The notes: generated by a model from the sequence alone, not told the origin. Numbered from the stretch's first letter, positions 43,619 to 52,535 are shown. The stretch is DNA of 64,000 nt from QKTW01 sp052161885 (GCA_052161885.1 CP197396.1:2356001-2420000), one strand, 5' to 3'. Numbers and translations: made by a program.

Positions 43619-44119
43619 TTATCTCCTGTCTCCACGGTGATCGTCATGGCCATTACCGTTTCCATGATGATCATTCCTTCCACCGCCGTTCCACTCACTA
43701 TGGTGGGGGTGCTGCGGATTTGCATAATATTTATTGTCATGGGCGTCGCGGATAGCTGTCTGGTCAAAGCGGCCTCTGTAAGACTTATACTTACCGCGGT
43801 ATACATTGTCGTGCAACCATGGGCTTGGGCTGTTGATTACAACCTTATGTGCCCGGTACAGGTCAATGTTGCCATAAGATCCGGGCAGGCTGGCGCCAGT
43901 TGCCCATGCATTCCCCTGACGGTAAACAAACAGGTTCCGTGCAATATCAAAATATACGCCGGCATCAGGTATATAATAATAATCTGCCCTGTCATATCCT
44001 GTAGGCCCCCACAATGGCTGGCTTCCTATATTCACACTTACATTTACCTGTGCCTTAACTGCATTTGTGACAAACATGCTGCCCATTGCCAATGCAATCA
44101 TCAAAAATGTTCTTTTCAT
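43619..44119 (-). CDS. Secreted paralogue 2
   Basis: This 166-residue exported protein has a signal peptide ending near AVKAQV and the same globular domain as its neighbour: GSQPLWGPTGYDRADYYYIPDAGVYFD, NLFVYRQGNAWATG, YRAHKVVINS. The C-terminal tail is shorter and rich in His, Gly and Asn (GNGHDDHRGDRR). Much of the globular region is identical residue by residue to paralogue 1, including AIRDAHDNKYYANPQHPHH. Upstream sequences of the two genes are also alike (GACAAAGC near 43379 and 44142), so promoter and terminator were duplicated with the gene. Function unknown. Confidence 0.8.
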   Translation of the reverse strand: MKRTFLMIALAMGSMFVTNAVKAQVNVSVNIGSQPLWGPTGYDRADYYYIPDAGVYFDIARNLFVYRQGNAWATGASLPGSYGNIDLYRAHKVVINSPSPWLHDNVYRGKYKSYRGRFDQTAIRDAHDNKYYANPQHPHHSEWNGGGRNDHHGNGNGHDDHRGDRR

Positions 44120-44329
44120 AAAAAAATGGTTTTACCGGTATAAGGACAAAGCTTATGCCGCAAGGTTTACCCGCTTTGTGAAAAAGGATGAAAAACAATT
44201 ACTTCGCGCTGAACTCCAAAAAGAATGCGACCGGTTTTGCAAGACGGGCAGAACGGAAAATAACCGGAAATTCTGCAATGGACTTCCCCGGAAAAAATGC
44301 CAACTTTACAGCAGAAAAACCTTATTGAT

Positions 44330-44671
44330 ATGTCTAAGAAACACCAGGGACGCGGAGATGGGTTGGTATATTCCACCAACCAGGATTTTTATAATGATTA
44401 CGAGCCTGAATACCAGGAGACCGAAACATTGCCTAAAGAAAAGCAAAAGCTGAAAGTAAAACTGGATACCAAACAACGTGCGGGGAAAGTTGTAACGCTG
44501 ATAGATGGGTTTGCCGGCATGAACGACGATCTGGAAGCACTCGGCAAGCAGCTGAAGACCAAATGCGGTACAGGTGGCAGCGTAAAAAACGGGCTCATTA
44601 TGATACAGGGCGACTATCGGGATAAAATACTTGCCTGGCTGAAAGAATGGGGCTACACTCTCACGAAGTAG
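44330..44671 (+). CDS. SUI1-like translation initiation factor
   Basis: This 113-residue protein belongs to the SUI1/YciH family, related to eukaryotic eIF1. The N-terminal part begins MSKKHQGRGDGLVYSTNQDF, and the SUI1 core contains KVVTLIDGFAGMNDDLEALGKQLKTKCGTGGSVKNG followed by IMIQGDYRDKILAWLKEWGY. Bacterial members probably affect start-codon selection, but their role is not well defined. I use the ATG at 44330; an ATG 11 codons upstream is possible. It precedes the transketolase subunit gene by 93 bp, which has its own -7 element. Confidence 0.85.
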   Translation: MSKKHQGRGDGLVYSTNQDFYNDYEPEYQETETLPKEKQKLKVKLDTKQRAGKVVTLIDGFAGMNDDLEALGKQLKTKCGTGGSVKNGLIMIQGDYRDKILAWLKEWGYTLTK

Positions 44672-44732
44672 CATTGTATCATACTGTGTAATTGTTTTTA
44701 AAGATAAGATGTGCAAATCCGGCTAAGTAGCT

Positions 44733-44740
44733 TATTTTTG
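44733..44740 (+). promoter_or_regulatory. -7 element of the transketolase gene
   Basis: TATTTTTG matches TAnnTTTG exactly, 24 bases before the ATG at 44765. Confidence 0.45.
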
Positions 44741-44764
44741 CGCATCTTTTTTATTTCATTTCAC

Positions 44765-45727
44765 ATGTCTATACAGGATATCAAAGCATTAAACGAGAAG
44801 GAGACCCGTGCAGGATTTGGAGATGGCATACTGGAAGCAGGCCGTCGTAACCCTAATGTAGTGGCGCTTACTGCAGACCTTGCAGGTTCACTGAAGTTGA
44901 ATGCCTTTATTAAAGAATTTCCCGAACGTTTTATCCAGTGCGGTATTGCCGAGGCTAATATGATAGGTGTAGCTGCCGGTATGACCATTGGCGGCAAAAT
45001 TCCTTACACCACGACTTTTGCCAACTTCTCTACCAGCCGTGTATACGACCAGATACGCCAGTCTGTAGCTTACAGTGATAAAAATGTAAAAATATGTGCT
45101 TCTCACGCCGGCCTTACACTGGGTGAAGATGGCGCTACGCACCAGGTGCTGGAAGATATAGGCATGATGAAAATGCTGCCGGGTATGACAGTGATCGTTC
45201 CTTGCGACTACAATCAGACCAAAGCTGCTACTATTGCCATCGCAGAGCATCATGGTCCGGTATATCTGCGCTTCGGCCGTCCGAAATGGCCAAACTTCAC
45301 GCCGGAAGATGCGCCGTTTGAAATAGGCAAAGCACAAGTGCTCGCAGAAGGTACAGATGTAACCATCTTTGCCTGCGGCCACCTTGTATGGCTTGCTGTA
45401 GAAGCAGCAAAGGAACTGGCAGAAAAAGGTATTTCTGTTGAACTGATCAACATTCATACTATTAAGCCGCTGGATGAAGAAGCCGTTATTAAATCACTGA
45501 AAAAAACCGGTGCCGTGGTAACTGCAGAAGAACACCAGATAAACGGTGGTCTGGGCGACAGTATTGCTAATGTGGCTGCCCGCGAATGTCCTGTACCGCA
45601 TGAATATGTTGCGGTGAAGGATACATTCGGTGAAAGTGGAAAACCTACAGACTTGTTGAAAAAATACGGCCTGAGTAAAGAAAGCATAATAGCTGCTGTT
45701 GAAAAAGTAGTAGCCCGTAAAAAATAG
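44765..45727 (+). CDS. Transketolase, C-terminal subunit
   Basis: This 320-residue protein is the C-terminal half of a split transketolase (pyrimidine-binding and C-terminal domains). It shows ETRAGFGDGILEAGRRNPNVVALTADLAGS, RFIQCGIAEANMIGVAAGMTIGGKIPYTTTFANFS, SHAGLTLGEDGATHQ and EEHQINGGLGDSIAN. The N-terminal, thiamine-pyrophosphate-binding half is not adjacent; the upstream neighbour is the SUI1 gene. Split subunits are common in Bacteroidota, but they are usually encoded side by side. The partner must lie elsewhere. Acts in the non-oxidative pentose phosphate pathway. The gene ends at a strong bidirectional terminator. Confidence 0.9.
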   Translation: MSIQDIKALNEKETRAGFGDGILEAGRRNPNVVALTADLAGSLKLNAFIKEFPERFIQCGIAEANMIGVAAGMTIGGKIPYTTTFANFSTSRVYDQIRQSVAYSDKNVKICASHAGLTLGEDGATHQVLEDIGMMKMLPGMTVIVPCDYNQTKAATIAIAEHHGPVYLRFGRPKWPNFTPEDAPFEIGKAQVLAEGTDVTIFACGHLVWLAVEAAKELAEKGISVELINIHTIKPLDEEAVIKSLKKTGAVVTAEEHQINGGLGDSIANVAARECPVPHEYVAVKDTFGESGKPTDLLKKYGLSKESIIAAVEKVVARKK

Positions 45728-45751
45728 TTTTTTGACACCAATGAATAATAG

Positions 45752-45780
45752 AAAAGACCGGCTGATATAGCCGGTCTTTT
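45752..45780. terminator. Bidirectional terminator
   Basis: AAAAGACCGGCT and AGCCGGTCTTTT form a perfect 12-bp stem around a 5-nt loop. It serves the convergent transketolase and collagen-like genes. Confidence 0.92.
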
Positions 45781-45801
45781 TACGTATTGAGATTTGCATT
45801 C

Positions 45802-47757
45802 TTATTTGGAACGGGCGGGTGCGGATGCTTCAGCAGACTTTGTAATCTTAGGCCGATCCATTTTTCCGATGCGCATTGATTCCGGCTTCCCGAATTCTGC
45901 AGGAGTGAGGTACTTGCCTTTGTTTTCCGCCTCTTTTTCTACTTCAGGCACTACACGATGTGCATCTGCGTAGGCATCATGGCGAATACCCGTTACCTGC
46001 CAGCTTACCTCTACATTGGGCTGGTTTGTTTTAATGGTAAACTTATTGCCCTGCACTTTTTCTGCAACTATTGCCTGGGCAAAAGTGCCGATAACCGTGA
46101 GCTGATAGCGAAAATCTTTGTTCAGCGCCTCAAAATAGGAAGGAAGACTGACAACAGCAGTGCCGCCGGCATCTGTAGTTATATTGCCGTTGTACACATC
46201 CATCATATCCGGGCTCTCCACGAAGCTGTGATACAGATATTTATTTTCCGGATCAAGCGGGTGGTCTATTTTAAATGTACCCGAAGACTTGGCCAGTGAA
46301 CCTACTACCTGTACATTGCCATAGAAGTAACCGGCATAGTTGGTAGCTCCCCCTGCCGCAGACACATCTCCGTAAATAGCATATTTATTACCGGCAATTG
46401 TTCCATTGAAATTATCCGCGATACTGTATACACCTGCTACATCTCCTTGTCCATAAGCCTGCGCATATACACCGTATAAAGCACCAGTTGGTGAAGTGCT
46501 GGCATTATATGCACGGCCCTCAGTACCTATAAAGCCGCCAATGCCAAGCATACCTGTTGTGCCTATATTTTGTGGGCTTGAAAGGCTGCCTGCTGGTATT
46601 GCAGTACCGATAATTGCACCGCCATAGGTATTGGAGCCATTATATTCGGCCCTGATGATGCCACCTGCAAATGTACCCGAAGTGCTTGATGCAGCTCTGA
46701 GCAGCATTGTGTCAGACGTACTGTTGATATGAACATTTGCTAAAGGAGTAGTTGTACCAATGCCAAGCTTGCCGCCGGTTTCAATAACACCTGAAGAGCC
46801 GATTGCGGACGAACTGGTAAACTTGCTGAGATAATTGGTCGTACCACTTATGTTAGCCGCAGTGCCCGCAGGTCCCTGCGGACCCGTTGCACCTGCAGGC
46901 CCTTGTGGTCCGGTCGCGCCGGTAGCTCCCGCTGGTCCTGTGGCACCGGTAGCACCTTGTGGTCCCGCAGGACCTGCCGGACCAGTAAGCCCGGTTGCAC
47001 CTGTTGCACCGGCAGGTCCTGCCGGCCCCTGCGGTCCCGCCGGCCCTTGTGGTCCTGCTGGTCCACCCGATGGGCCTGCCGGCCCTTGTGGTCCTGTGGC
47101 GCCTGTTGCACCCGCTGGTCCTGTAGCGCCGGTAGCACCTTGTGGTCCTGCCGGACCTGCAGGTCCTGTAAGTCCCGTTGCTCCCGTTGCCCCGGTAGCA
47201 CCAGTGGCACCTTGCGGACCTGCAAGGCCCTGTGGGCCTGTAGCTCCTTGTGGTCCTGCGGGCCCTGCCGGACCAGCCGGGCCTTGCGCACCGGCCGCCC
47301 CGGTAGCACCGGCCGGCCCTGTAGGTCCTTGCGGTCCTGCAGGCCCTTGTGTACCGCCATTGGCAGCATAAATGGCATAAGGTACACTCAGCAATTGTGC
47401 CGTGCCAAGCGAAGTATAAGACGATCCGCCAGTGGGATCAGCCTCTACTTTGATATATTTATCGCCGGCGCCCCAGGTAACAGCACTCATATTACCTGAA
47501 AGCACTGTACCGCCGCCTATTGCTACATTATACAGGCCCATGGCATTGGTGGTAACGCTATGTTTTTCTGAATACTGAACCGTACCTGTTGCCGAGCCGT
47601 CCATGATACTGATGCGCAGACTCATATTCTGGTTGGCGATTGGTTGACCGGAACTATTACGGGCAACGCCCTGGTAATTAAATTTCTCCGGCGACTGGGC
47701 AATAGCTGCATAGCCTGCAAATATCGCAAGCGTAAAAGCGAGGAACTTTTTCTTCAT
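45802..47757 (-). CDS. Secreted collagen-like protein
   Basis: This 651-residue exported protein has a signal peptide and an N-terminal domain (SPEKFNYQGVARNSSGQPI...LLSVPYAIYA) common in Bacteroidota surface proteins. Residues 135-299 are a collagen-like Gly-X-Y region of about 55 triplets rich in GPA, GPQ and GAT. A tail domain follows (IGIGTTTPLANVHIN..., then DHPLDPENKYLYHSFVESPDMMDVYNGN). The Gly-X-Y part should form a triple-helical stalk. It is probably displayed on the cell surface or filamentous. It lies 43 bp after the T9SS-sorted gene on the same strand, suggesting an operon. Confidence 0.88.
   Translation of the reverse strand: MKKKFLAFTLAIFAGYAAIAQSPEKFNYQGVARNSSGQPIANQNMSLRISIMDGSATGTVQYSEKHSVTTNAMGLYNVAIGGGTVLSGNMSAVTWGAGDKYIKVEADPTGGSSYTSLGTAQLLSVPYAIYAANGGTQGPAGPQGPTGPAGATGAAGAQGPAGPAGPAGPQGATGPQGLAGPQGATGATGATGATGLTGPAGPAGPQGATGATGPAGATGATGPQGPAGPSGGPAGPQGPAGPQGPAGPAGATGATGLTGPAGPAGPQGATGATGPAGATGATGPQGPAGATGPQGPAGTAANISGTTNYLSKFTSSSAIGSSGVIETGGKLGIGTTTPLANVHINSTSDTMLLRAASSTSGTFAGGIIRAEYNGSNTYGGAIIGTAIPAGSLSSPQNIGTTGMLGIGGFIGTEGRAYNASTSPTGALYGVYAQAYGQGDVAGVYSIADNFNGTIAGNKYAIYGDVSAAGGATNYAGYFYGNVQVVGSLAKSSGTFKIDHPLDPENKYLYHSFVESPDMMDVYNGNITTDAGGTAVVSLPSYFEALNKDFRYQLTVIGTFAQAIVAEKVQGNKFTIKTNQPNVEVSWQVTGIRHDAYADAHRVVPEVEKEAENKGKYLTPAEFGKPESMRIGKMDRPKITKSAEASAPARSK
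46861..47355 (-). repeat. Collagen-like Gly-X-Y coding repeat
   Basis: About 165 codons of Gly-X-Y. Residues 189-228 (47074-47193) and 250-289 (46891-47010) are identical in protein, yet the underlying codons differ. That points to an older duplication kept by selection on the protein. Confidence 0.8.
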
Positions 47758-47800
47758 ATAATTTTTTTAAGGGTTGGGTAATCAGTTGTTGGAAGGGGAA

Positions 47801-48322
47801 TTAATTTTTTTCGATTTTAAAGGAAATGTATTGTTGTGCGGCTCCGGAAACCGGGCGGAAAAACACATTGAGGATGTAATGGCCGCTGGCGATAGCTGCA
47901 ACATCTATAGTAGCGGAACCCTTTACGGCCGGCGTCTCGTCACTGTTTTTCAGAATCTCACGACCCGCAATATCCAGCAGTGAGTAAGCGACAGTACCTG
48001 GCTCGTTAAATGAATATTGCACCTGCAGCTTTGACTGTGCCGGATTAGGGAAAACATTGATTTCGCCGGGCAATCCGGAAGACGTGGCCACGCTGGTACG
48101 GGCAATATAAGGCTGTAAAACCCCTTGCGTGACAACCAGCGACGACGTAGATGCAGTATTTACAAGAGACATTTCTCCAACCGACCATTCATATACATTA
48201 GTGCTGATAACAGCGCTGCCGCCTGCAGCATTGATCGTTTTGGTATAGGGCACAATCTGGGCATCAGCTTTACAGCAACATGCAGCCAGGAAAAACACCG
48301 ACAGGTAGAGATGTTTTGGCAT
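47801..48322 (-). CDS. Small T9SS type A sorted protein
   Basis: This 173-residue exported protein has a signal peptide (MPKHLYLSVFFLAACCCKADAQ). The body reads INAAGGSAVISTNVYEWSVGEMSLVNTA...VVTQGVLQPY, a motif typical of small Bacteroidota surface proteins. The C-terminal ~80 residues (INVFPNPAQSKLQVQYSFN...SGHYILNV) form a type A T9SS sorting domain. It lies 43 bp upstream of the collagen-like gene on the same strand, and this pairing recurs in related genomes. No enzymatic role is visible; it may be an anchor or organiser for the collagen-like partner. Confidence 0.85.
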   Translation of the reverse strand: MPKHLYLSVFFLAACCCKADAQIVPYTKTINAAGGSAVISTNVYEWSVGEMSLVNTASTSSLVVTQGVLQPYIARTSVATSSGLPGEINVFPNPAQSKLQVQYSFNEPGTVAYSLLDIAGREILKNSDETPAVKGSATIDVAAIASGHYILNVFFRPVSGAAQQYISFKIEKN

Positions 48323-48629
48323 AAAATATAAAGGTTATAAGTTTCTTGCGGGCTAAGATATAAATAAATTTTCTTTTGTAAAAAATACAATTTACCGCAG
48401 ATACAGTATAGCTAAAAATAAATGCCGCGGCATGCAGATGGAAATAATATTTAACTGAATGAAACAATATTAGCCTTTGCCGGTCGTGGCGGATTTACTG
48501 GCAGCAACAAATGAAGTATGCCGGAAGAAAAGTGTTGTTACGAATCTTTATATAACAGCAGGAACAGGAGACATGTACTGATGTCACATAAACTATTTTA
48601 GTCTTACACGCTGTTGTATCTTTACCGCC
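48323..48629. other. Divergent intergenic region before ruvB
   Basis: This 307-bp AT-rich stretch separates the T9SS protein gene from ruvB. It holds a ruvB -7-like element at 48617-48624 and nothing else I could support. Confidence 0.5.
48617..48624 (+). promoter_or_regulatory. -7-like element of ruvB
   Basis: TATCTTTA is one base from TAnnTTTG and ends five bases before the ATG at 48630, implying a very short or absent leader. Confidence 0.4.
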
Positions 48630-49658
48630 ATGGAAAATTCAAACGTACGGCCATCAGATCATCTGAGCCCGCAGGAAAGAGAGTATGAGAACAGCATACG
48701 CCCGCAGTCGATTGATGAGTTTTCCGGACAACCGCAACTGATAGAGAACCTGCGCATATTTATAAAGGCTGCTAACCTGCGTGGCGAGGCACTGGATCAT
48801 GTTTTGTTTCATGGCCCTCCGGGGCTGGGTAAAACGACGCTTTCCCGCATTGTAGCCAATGAACTGGGTGTAAACATCAAAGAAACCAGCGGACCGGTAA
48901 TAGAAAAGCCCGCCGATCTTGCCGGCCTGCTTACCAGCCTGGAACCCCGGGATGTGCTTTTTATAGATGAAATACACCGGCTGGGCACAGTGGTGGAGGA
49001 ATATATGTACGCCGCCATGGAAGACTTTAAGATAGATATAATGATAGACAGCGGCCCGGCGGCACGCAGCATCCAGATCAATCTTAATCCCTTTACCCTG
49101 GTAGGAGCAACGACGCGTTCGGGTTTGCTTACAGCCCCTCTCCTATCCCGCTTTGGCATAAAAAACAGGCTTGACTATTATAAGGCCGATGTACTGCAGC
49201 GCATCGTGATGCGGGCTGCAGCATTGCTGAATGTAAAGATCACATCGGAGGCTGCGATGATCGTGGCCAGCCGGAGCCGCGGTACTCCGCGTATTGCCAA
49301 TGGCCTGTTGCGCCGCATGCGCGATTTTGCACAGGTGCTGGGCAACGGTGTAATTGATATGGCAATTGCAGAGCACGGCCTCCGCGCACTGAATGTAGAT
49401 GAAAGCGGCCTTGATGACATGGACAACCGTATACTCTCAACACTGATCGACAAATTTAAAGGTGGCCCTACAGGTATTAATAATATTGCCACTGCAGTAA
49501 GTGAGGAAGCCGGTACGATAGAAGAGGTCTATGAGCCCTTCCTGATACAGGAAGGTTATATTGTGCGCACTCCCAGGGGACGTGAAGCCACTGAAAAAGC
49601 GTATAAACATTTGGGAAGAACAGGCTGGCGAGGAATGGCAGGAGGAACGCTGTTTTAA
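48630..49658 (+). CDS. ruvB: Holliday junction helicase RuvB
   Basis: RuvB is the AAA+ motor that drives branch migration with RuvA. The 342-residue length is normal. Features in order: RPQSIDEFSGQ, Walker A GPPGLGKTT, Walker B DVLFIDEIHR, the sensor/arginine-finger region GATTRSGLLTAPLLSRFG, and the winged helix with SRSRGTPRIANGLLRR. The C-terminus RTGWRGMAGG is typical. It is monocistronic; ruvA and ruvC are not nearby. Confidence 0.98.
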   Translation: MENSNVRPSDHLSPQEREYENSIRPQSIDEFSGQPQLIENLRIFIKAANLRGEALDHVLFHGPPGLGKTTLSRIVANELGVNIKETSGPVIEKPADLAGLLTSLEPRDVLFIDEIHRLGTVVEEYMYAAMEDFKIDIMIDSGPAARSIQINLNPFTLVGATTRSGLLTAPLLSRFGIKNRLDYYKADVLQRIVMRAAALLNVKITSEAAMIVASRSRGTPRIANGLLRRMRDFAQVLGNGVIDMAIAEHGLRALNVDESGLDDMDNRILSTLIDKFKGGPTGINNIATAVSEEAGTIEEVYEPFLIQEGYIVRTPRGREATEKAYKHLGRTGWRGMAGGTLF

Positions 49659-49844
49659 TAACCTTACTGTGTACGTGAAAGTAGAACCTGCGCTACCCGA
49701 AAACTCAAAATGGGGAGGTAGCAGATATTTATTAATCCGGTGTAATCCTGTACGAAATCAAAGGAAAACACCGGATCATTTTTCCAGCTTTCAAATCTTA
49801 TACTTTAACGCCCGCATCTGCCTGCTACTCACAGTTCACCGGAT

Positions 49845-50210
49845 TTACTTCTTCGCAGCCTGCGACAAGCCTTCCAGTTTGCTCAGCTCAGGAATTATAT
49901 TCGCATATACACTGTCCAGTTCATCTGGATGATGCTGGTACCATTGCATACTGCTCTGAAACTCGTCACTGGTTATGTTATAATGCTTCAGGATACTGTT
50001 GTAGTAAACGGCCAGTGAATCCATATTTTTCTCACGCGACGGGTGTTGCTTCAGACTATCCGTCACACACATAGAGCTCCAGGATTCTGCAATATGTATA
50101 TCCAGTAATACCTGCTTCATTTTTCCGGCAGGAATATGGGATTCTTCTGTTTTGCAGGCAGCCAATAATAAAACAAGCGTACACGCCAATGTCACAATCT
50201 GTCGTTTCAT
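49845..50210 (-). CDS. DUF4296 lipoprotein
   Basis: This 121-residue protein has a lipoprotein signal peptide (MKRQIVTLACTLVLLLAAC) with the Cys of the lipobox near residue 19. The mature part matches DUF4296: KMKQVLLDIHIAESW, and YNSILKHYNITSDEFQSSMQWYQHHPDELDSVYANII. Function is unknown; it lies nine bases after porD on the same strand, so it is probably co-expressed with coaBC-porD. Confidence 0.85.
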   Translation of the reverse strand: MKRQIVTLACTLVLLLAACKTEESHIPAGKMKQVLLDIHIAESWSSMCVTDSLKQHPSREKNMDSLAVYYNSILKHYNITSDEFQSSMQWYQHHPDELDSVYANIIPELSKLEGLSQAAKK

Positions 50211-50219
50211 CTGCGGTGC

Positions 50220-51146
50220 TTACTTTAAGTTGTTATATTTTGCTGCATTGGGTACGTCCATCTGCGACAACAGGTTTGCATATACTCCCCTGTCTTCCCG
50301 CGGCAACTGGTATAACACGCGCAACAGCTCATCACTTTTGGCATTGAAAAAGAACTGTACTAAAATGGACCCGGGATTATCTTTATTGAGCTGAGACAAA
50401 CCGCCGATACCCGCTACTATTTTCTGACGAGCTTCTGCAGGTTTTGCATACATATTATCAAACCCTTCACGATGCAAAGAGTACCAGTAAGTACGCAGCG
50501 ACTGAAAGCGCGGGCTCAGTATCTGGTCTATAAGCCAATAGCGGTTCCTTTTATCTTCAAAGGCCTTCCAGCCGGCAATAAGTTTTCCTGATTCAGGGGC
50601 ATTGTTTACAATGTTCTGTGCCTTTTTCAGGTAAACAGAACCACCATTCGGCGCAAAGCTGTCATAATCCAGTCCTATAACCAGGTATACATAATAAGCC
50701 AGTACAGCTGTAAGATTTGACTCAAGAGCATCAGCTCCGTTTATGCGGTTGTCGTCAAACTGCAGTGGATTGTATTGCGAATAATGGAAAACAAAATCAC
50801 GGTCTATGTAATTAATGAGCGGGGATGTATAACCGGAATTATATACAGGGCGCGATGCCTGGATATTAAGTGTTGCCTGATAACCGTCGTCATCTCCCCC
50901 CATTTTGCCGGTAAGGTTTATAAGCACATTTACATCAATGCGCTCCACTGTCTGGAATTCATCGGAAGTCCATTTGCGGGTATTAAGAAACTCGGTAACA
51001 GCCCGTTCCAGGGTAGTAAACACCTGCGGATCGGTACCTGTAATTTTTTCATGCATCACTTTCACTTTGCAATTCAGCTCCTGTGCAGAGACCTGCCTGC
51101 CAAAAGCTGCCAAAAGAAAAAGCAGACTAAATATTTTCCTGTACAT
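50220..51146 (-). CDS. porD: PorD-like T9SS protein (DUF4835)
   Basis: This 308-residue secreted protein has a signal peptide ending VSAQ and begins ELNCKVKVMHEKITGTDPQVFTTLERAVTEFLNTRKWT. It matches DUF4835, now linked to PorD of the type IX secretion system. FVFHYSQYNPLQFDD and AYYVYLVIGLDYDSFAPNGG are also conserved. It overlaps coaBC by 20 bp, the usual Bacteroidota arrangement. Its presence agrees with the several T9SS-sorted cargo proteins in the window. Confidence 0.87.
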   Translation of the reverse strand: MYRKIFSLLFLLAAFGRQVSAQELNCKVKVMHEKITGTDPQVFTTLERAVTEFLNTRKWTSDEFQTVERIDVNVLINLTGKMGGDDDGYQATLNIQASRPVYNSGYTSPLINYIDRDFVFHYSQYNPLQFDDNRINGADALESNLTAVLAYYVYLVIGLDYDSFAPNGGSVYLKKAQNIVNNAPESGKLIAGWKAFEDKRNRYWLIDQILSPRFQSLRTYWYSLHREGFDNMYAKPAEARQKIVAGIGGLSQLNKDNPGSILVQFFFNAKSDELLRVLYQLPREDRGVYANLLSQMDVPNAAKYNNLK

Positions 51147-52338
51147 GTTGTAATTCCAGTATATGTTTTACAATAGCTGCGGCAACGGCTTTTTTACTTT
51201 GCAAGGGCAATGTTATATGGTCTCCGCCACGATCAATTATAGTTATCTTATTCGTGTCGTGCCCAAAACCGGCGCCTTCATCACGCAGAGAATTGAGAAC
51301 GATCATATCGGCGTTTTTGGCCTGGAGTTTTTTGAGCGCATTACTGTGCTCGTTATTGGTTTCCAGTGCAAAACCCACCAGTAACTGACTTTCCTTTTTT
51401 GCAGCCCCCAGCGAAGCAAGAATATCTTTATTCTGCACTAGTTTCAACTCTAACGTATCACCATTCTTTTTTATTTTCTCCGTCGCTGCATGGTCTGGAC
51501 GGAAGTCTGCTACTGCTGCCGATAAAATGGCCATATCTGCAGCGGGGAAAAACTTCATACAAGCCTCGTACATCTGTTCTGCACTTTCTACATGCACGGT
51601 TTCAATACCAGGCTGTGCGGTGCTGAGATGAGAAGGCCCTAATACAAGGGTCACTTCTGCCCCTTGCTCCGCCAGTTCCTCCGCCAGCGCTATACCCATT
51701 TTTCCTGTAGAAAAATTACCGATAAAGCGCACGGGATCAATACGTTCGTAAGTTGGACCGGCGGTTACCAGTGCTTTTTTGCCTTTAAGCGGCAATTCTT
51801 TTGTAAAAAAAACTCCAAGATAGTCCACAATCTGCTCGGGTTCCGCCATTCTGCCTTCGCCTACCAGGCCGCTCGCCAGCTCTCCGTGCCCTACCGGCAC
51901 TATATGATTGCCAAAGGAACGCACTTTCTCTACGTTAATACGTGTGCTGGCATGCAGCCACATATCTTCGTCCATGGCGGGCGCTATGAATACCGGGCAC
52001 CTTGCGGAAAGGTAAACAGCATTTACCAGCGTATCGCAAAGCCCGTTTGCAAGTTTGGCAAGCGTATTGGCACTGCAGGGTGCAATGAGCATAACATCTG
52101 CCCAGAGACCCAGCTCTACATGATTGTTCCACGCAGCACCATCGCTTACACTGCTGAAAACGGGGTGCTTTGAAACGGTAGCGAGCGACAGCGGGCTTAC
52201 AAACTTTGCGGCCGCATCTGTCAGGATCACTTTTACTTCGGCACCGGCCTTTATAAGCAGACGCACCAATTGCGGTGTTTTATAGGCAGCAATACTGCCG
52301 GTGACTGCCAGAATAATTTTTTTACCTGATAACTGCAT
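51127..52338 (-). CDS. coaBC: Bifunctional CoaBC (CoA biosynthesis)
   Basis: CoaBC joins cysteine to 4'-phosphopantothenate (CoaB) and decarboxylates the product (CoaC). The 403-residue protein begins KKIILAVTGSIAAYKTPQLVRLL. The CoaC part shows NHVELGLWADVMLIAPCSANTLAKLANGLCD and PAMDEDMW (usually PAMNxxMW). The CoaB part begins with VTAGPTYERIDPVRFIGNFSTGKMG and continues with KNADMIVLNSL. It is the first gene of coaBC-porD-DUF4296. Confidence 0.95.
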   Translation of the reverse strand: MQLSGKKIILAVTGSIAAYKTPQLVRLLIKAGAEVKVILTDAAAKFVSPLSLATVSKHPVFSSVSDGAAWNNHVELGLWADVMLIAPCSANTLAKLANGLCDTLVNAVYLSARCPVFIAPAMDEDMWLHASTRINVEKVRSFGNHIVPVGHGELASGLVGEGRMAEPEQIVDYLGVFFTKELPLKGKKALVTAGPTYERIDPVRFIGNFSTGKMGIALAEELAEQGAEVTLVLGPSHLSTAQPGIETVHVESAEQMYEACMKFFPAADMAILSAAVADFRPDHAATEKIKKNGDTLELKLVQNKDILASLGAAKKESQLLVGFALETNNEHSNALKKLQAKNADMIVLNSLRDEGAGFGHDTNKITIIDRGGDHITLPLQSKKAVAAAIVKHILELQHVQENI

Positions 52339-52535
52339 CGGACATAAAACGCTGCGACTTGCAGCCAGTCTGCAAATTACGCTTTTTTATGTGGGTTGCT
52401 GCGGGTTATTACAGGAGAAAAATCAATATTTAACAGTTGCAGAAAATATTTTCCCGGATGGGAGATTACTGCTGACATAGGGCTGTCACTGAGCAGTTGT
52501 TGTTTTGTATTAAATCTACTTTAAAACAAATTAAA

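Noticed and set aside
46835..47371. Pro/Ala-rich plus-strand open frame opposite the collagen repeat
   Set aside because: Its PAGPVAPVAP pattern is a direct result of reading the Gly-X-Y repeat on the other strand.
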